DNA of 14,622 nucleotides. Source: Chloroflexia bacterium (GTDB lineage Bacteria > Chloroflexota > Chloroflexia > Thermomicrobiales > JALYUS01). The stretch spans positions 1-14,622 of the forward strand of contig JAICJW010000059.1 in the NCBI GenBank assembly GCA_025928215.1, given 5' to 3'. Below the pieces are notes generated by a model. The model worked only from the letters and a program-made list of their open reading frames with translations, made no database searches and had not been told where the DNA came from. The position numbers and the translations under genes were made by a program. Position 1 is the stretch's first letter; each line of letters begins with the position of its first letter. Shown here one piece after another: positions 14,066 to 14,622 of the stretch.

Positions 14066-14202
14066 CGCAGAGGCGCAGAGGGTGCAGAGCAGGAATGAGA
14101 GAAGCATATTTTGAAGAAACGTGCAGAATACCTTCCTTTCGTTTCTCCTTCCTTCCCCTCCGTATCGTTCTCTCTGCGCCCTCTGCGCCTCTGCGGTTCA
14201 TT
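14066..14202. repeat. CGCAGAG inverted repeat between paaA and paaB
   Basis: Arms of 24 bases at 14066-14089 and 14172-14195 match at 23 positions; each is three units of the form (G)CGCAGAG. The right end continues GTTCAT, so on the minus strand it reads ATGAACCGCAGAG, as at 13003 on the plus strand. The 82-base centre is pyrimidine-rich. It fills most of the 183-base spacer and would form a long hairpin in the operon mRNA. Confidence 0.85.
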
Positions 14203-14228
14203 CGCTTTCCGTTTTCAGAGGTGCTGTG

Positions 14229-14513
14229 ATGGAAGTGTATGAAGTCTTTCGGCAGGAGCGAGAAGGGGAGCCGATGCGGCATGCGGGGAATGTCCTCGCG
14301 CCCGATCGGGAACTTGCCGCGCACTACGCGCGGGAATTTTACAGCCGCCGACAGGAGAGCATCCGCCTCTGGGTCGTGCCGCGCGCCGCGATCGAGCAGG
14401 TGGACGATCCCGATTTGCTCCAACCGCCGCTCGACCGCTCCTTTAAGAAGCCGGCGGGCTACGTCATCAAGGACAAGCTCGACGCCGCGCGGACGCGAGG
14501 AGGATTGCCGTGA
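14229..14513 (+). CDS. paaB: Phenylacetyl-CoA epoxidase subunit PaaB
   Basis: A 94-residue protein, the size of known PaaB. It begins MEVYEVFRQEREGEPMRHAG, followed by VLAPDRELAAHYAREFYSRR and IRLWVVPRAAI, the standard conserved segments. PaaB lacks a catalytic site; it bridges PaaAC heterodimers and supports assembly or activity of the epoxidase. ATG 14229 has AGAGG 7 bases upstream. A longer in-frame reading from 14121 would translate the CGCAGAG repeat and is discarded. The stop overlaps the paaC start as GTGA, indicating translational coupling. Confidence 0.95.
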   Translation: MEVYEVFRQEREGEPMRHAGNVLAPDRELAAHYAREFYSRRQESIRLWVVPRAAIEQVDDPDLLQPPLDRSFKKPAGYVIKDKLDAARTRGGLP

Positions 14514-14622
14514 CGAGTTCGAAGTTCGAAGTTCGCGGTTCGAAGAGCGAGGTGGATACACGCCGAACGCCGAACGCCGAACCCCGAACCGCATTGGCCG
14601 AGTTGCTCCTGACGCTCGCGGA
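14510..14622 (+). CDS. paaC: Phenylacetyl-CoA epoxidase subunit PaaC, N-terminal fragment
   Basis: The frame opens at GTG 14510, overlapping the paaB stop, with AGGAGG 6 bases upstream. It runs off the right edge after 37 codons. The conserved PaaC start is seen only from about residue 28 on, as TALAELLLTLA. Residues 4-27 (from SSKFEVRGSKSEV to PNAEPRT) are encoded by a heptad DNA repeat and appear to be an added extension. PaaC is a ferritin-like subunit without iron that supports PaaA. Identity rests on order after paaAB and this short match; an internal start (TTG 14592) would avoid translating the repeat but lacks the good ribosome binding site. Confidence 0.8.
   Translation, partial: MTSSKFEVRGSKSEVDTRRTPNAEPRTALAELLLTLA
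14516..14589. repeat. Heptad repeat with inverted halves inside the paaC 5' end
   Basis: Four heptamers of AGTTCGA/GGTTCGA type (14516-14543) are followed by an 18-base spacer and four heptamers of GCCGAAC/CCCGAAC type (14562-14589). The two halves are inverted relative to each other. The whole lies in the coding frame, right after the paaC start codon. Confidence 0.85.

Noticed and set aside
14516..14589. Heptad repeats as a CRISPR array
   Set aside because: Units are 7 bases without unique spacers and the halves are inverted, unlike direct repeats of 24-40 bases.
13089..14594. Minus-strand open frame of 501 codons
   Set aside because: It is antisense to paaA, paaB and paaC and reads through the repeats.

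Overview
The window is GC-rich bacterial DNA with dense, mostly unidirectional gene blocks and short intergenic spaces that often carry repeats. Gene content and repeat style suggest a Chloroflexota-like organism, possibly near the Thermomicrobia: a phenylacetyl-CoA oxygenase operon, an actinobacterial-type phosphatidylinositol/mannosyltransferase gene pair, and heptamer and CGCAGAG-type dispersed repeats. This placement is inference; no rRNA or tRNA gene is present.

Region 1 (1-1774) holds two divergent glycosyltransferase genes. A WecG/TagA/CpsF-family gene runs off the left edge on the minus strand, and a GT4-family gene lies on the plus strand. The spacer contains an inverted repeat overlapping a promoter-like hexamer. 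This looks like the end of an exopolysaccharide or teichoic-acid-like glycan locus.

Region 2 (1789-7625, all minus) holds an HD-GYP membrane protein, a thiamine-diphosphate enzyme related to acetolactate synthase and AruI, and the replication-restart helicase PriA. PriA appears to start at TTG, and its Shine-Dalgarno sequence is locked in a 12-bp hairpin. Degenerate GTGGnAGCAGGCT inverted repeats separate these genes.

Region 3 (7626-8201) has no recognised gene. Two minus-strand intrinsic terminators bracket an AT-richer stretch with promoter-like hexamers, stable predicted hairpins and a 9-codon open frame with a strong ribosome binding site. It looks like a small independent transcription unit, perhaps a structured RNA.

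Region 4 (8202-10929, minus) is a tightly overlapping operon: PHP-domain phosphoesterase, PimA-like mannosyltransferase, then PgsA-like CDP-alcohol phosphatidyltransferase. The stop/start overlaps are TGATG and ATGA. The pair resembles the mycobacterial pgsA/pimA arrangement and predicts inositol-phospholipid synthesis and mannosylation.

Region 5 (11051-12289, plus) is a twin-arginine-exported, glycine-rich repeat protein of unknown role.

Region 6 (12337-14622, plus) is a phenylacetate catabolic operon: a TetR-family PaaR-like repressor, paaA, paaB and the start of paaC. A near match to the Thermus PaaR operator lies just downstream of the predicted start of transcription. Every junction after the repressor carries a repeat: a 16-bp-armed hairpin element containing the repressor stop codon, a CGCAGAG inverted repeat between paaA and paaB, and a heptad repeat translated as an N-terminal extension of PaaC. 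The same heptad repeat type forms the C-terminus of the PHP protein and carries the start region of pimA.
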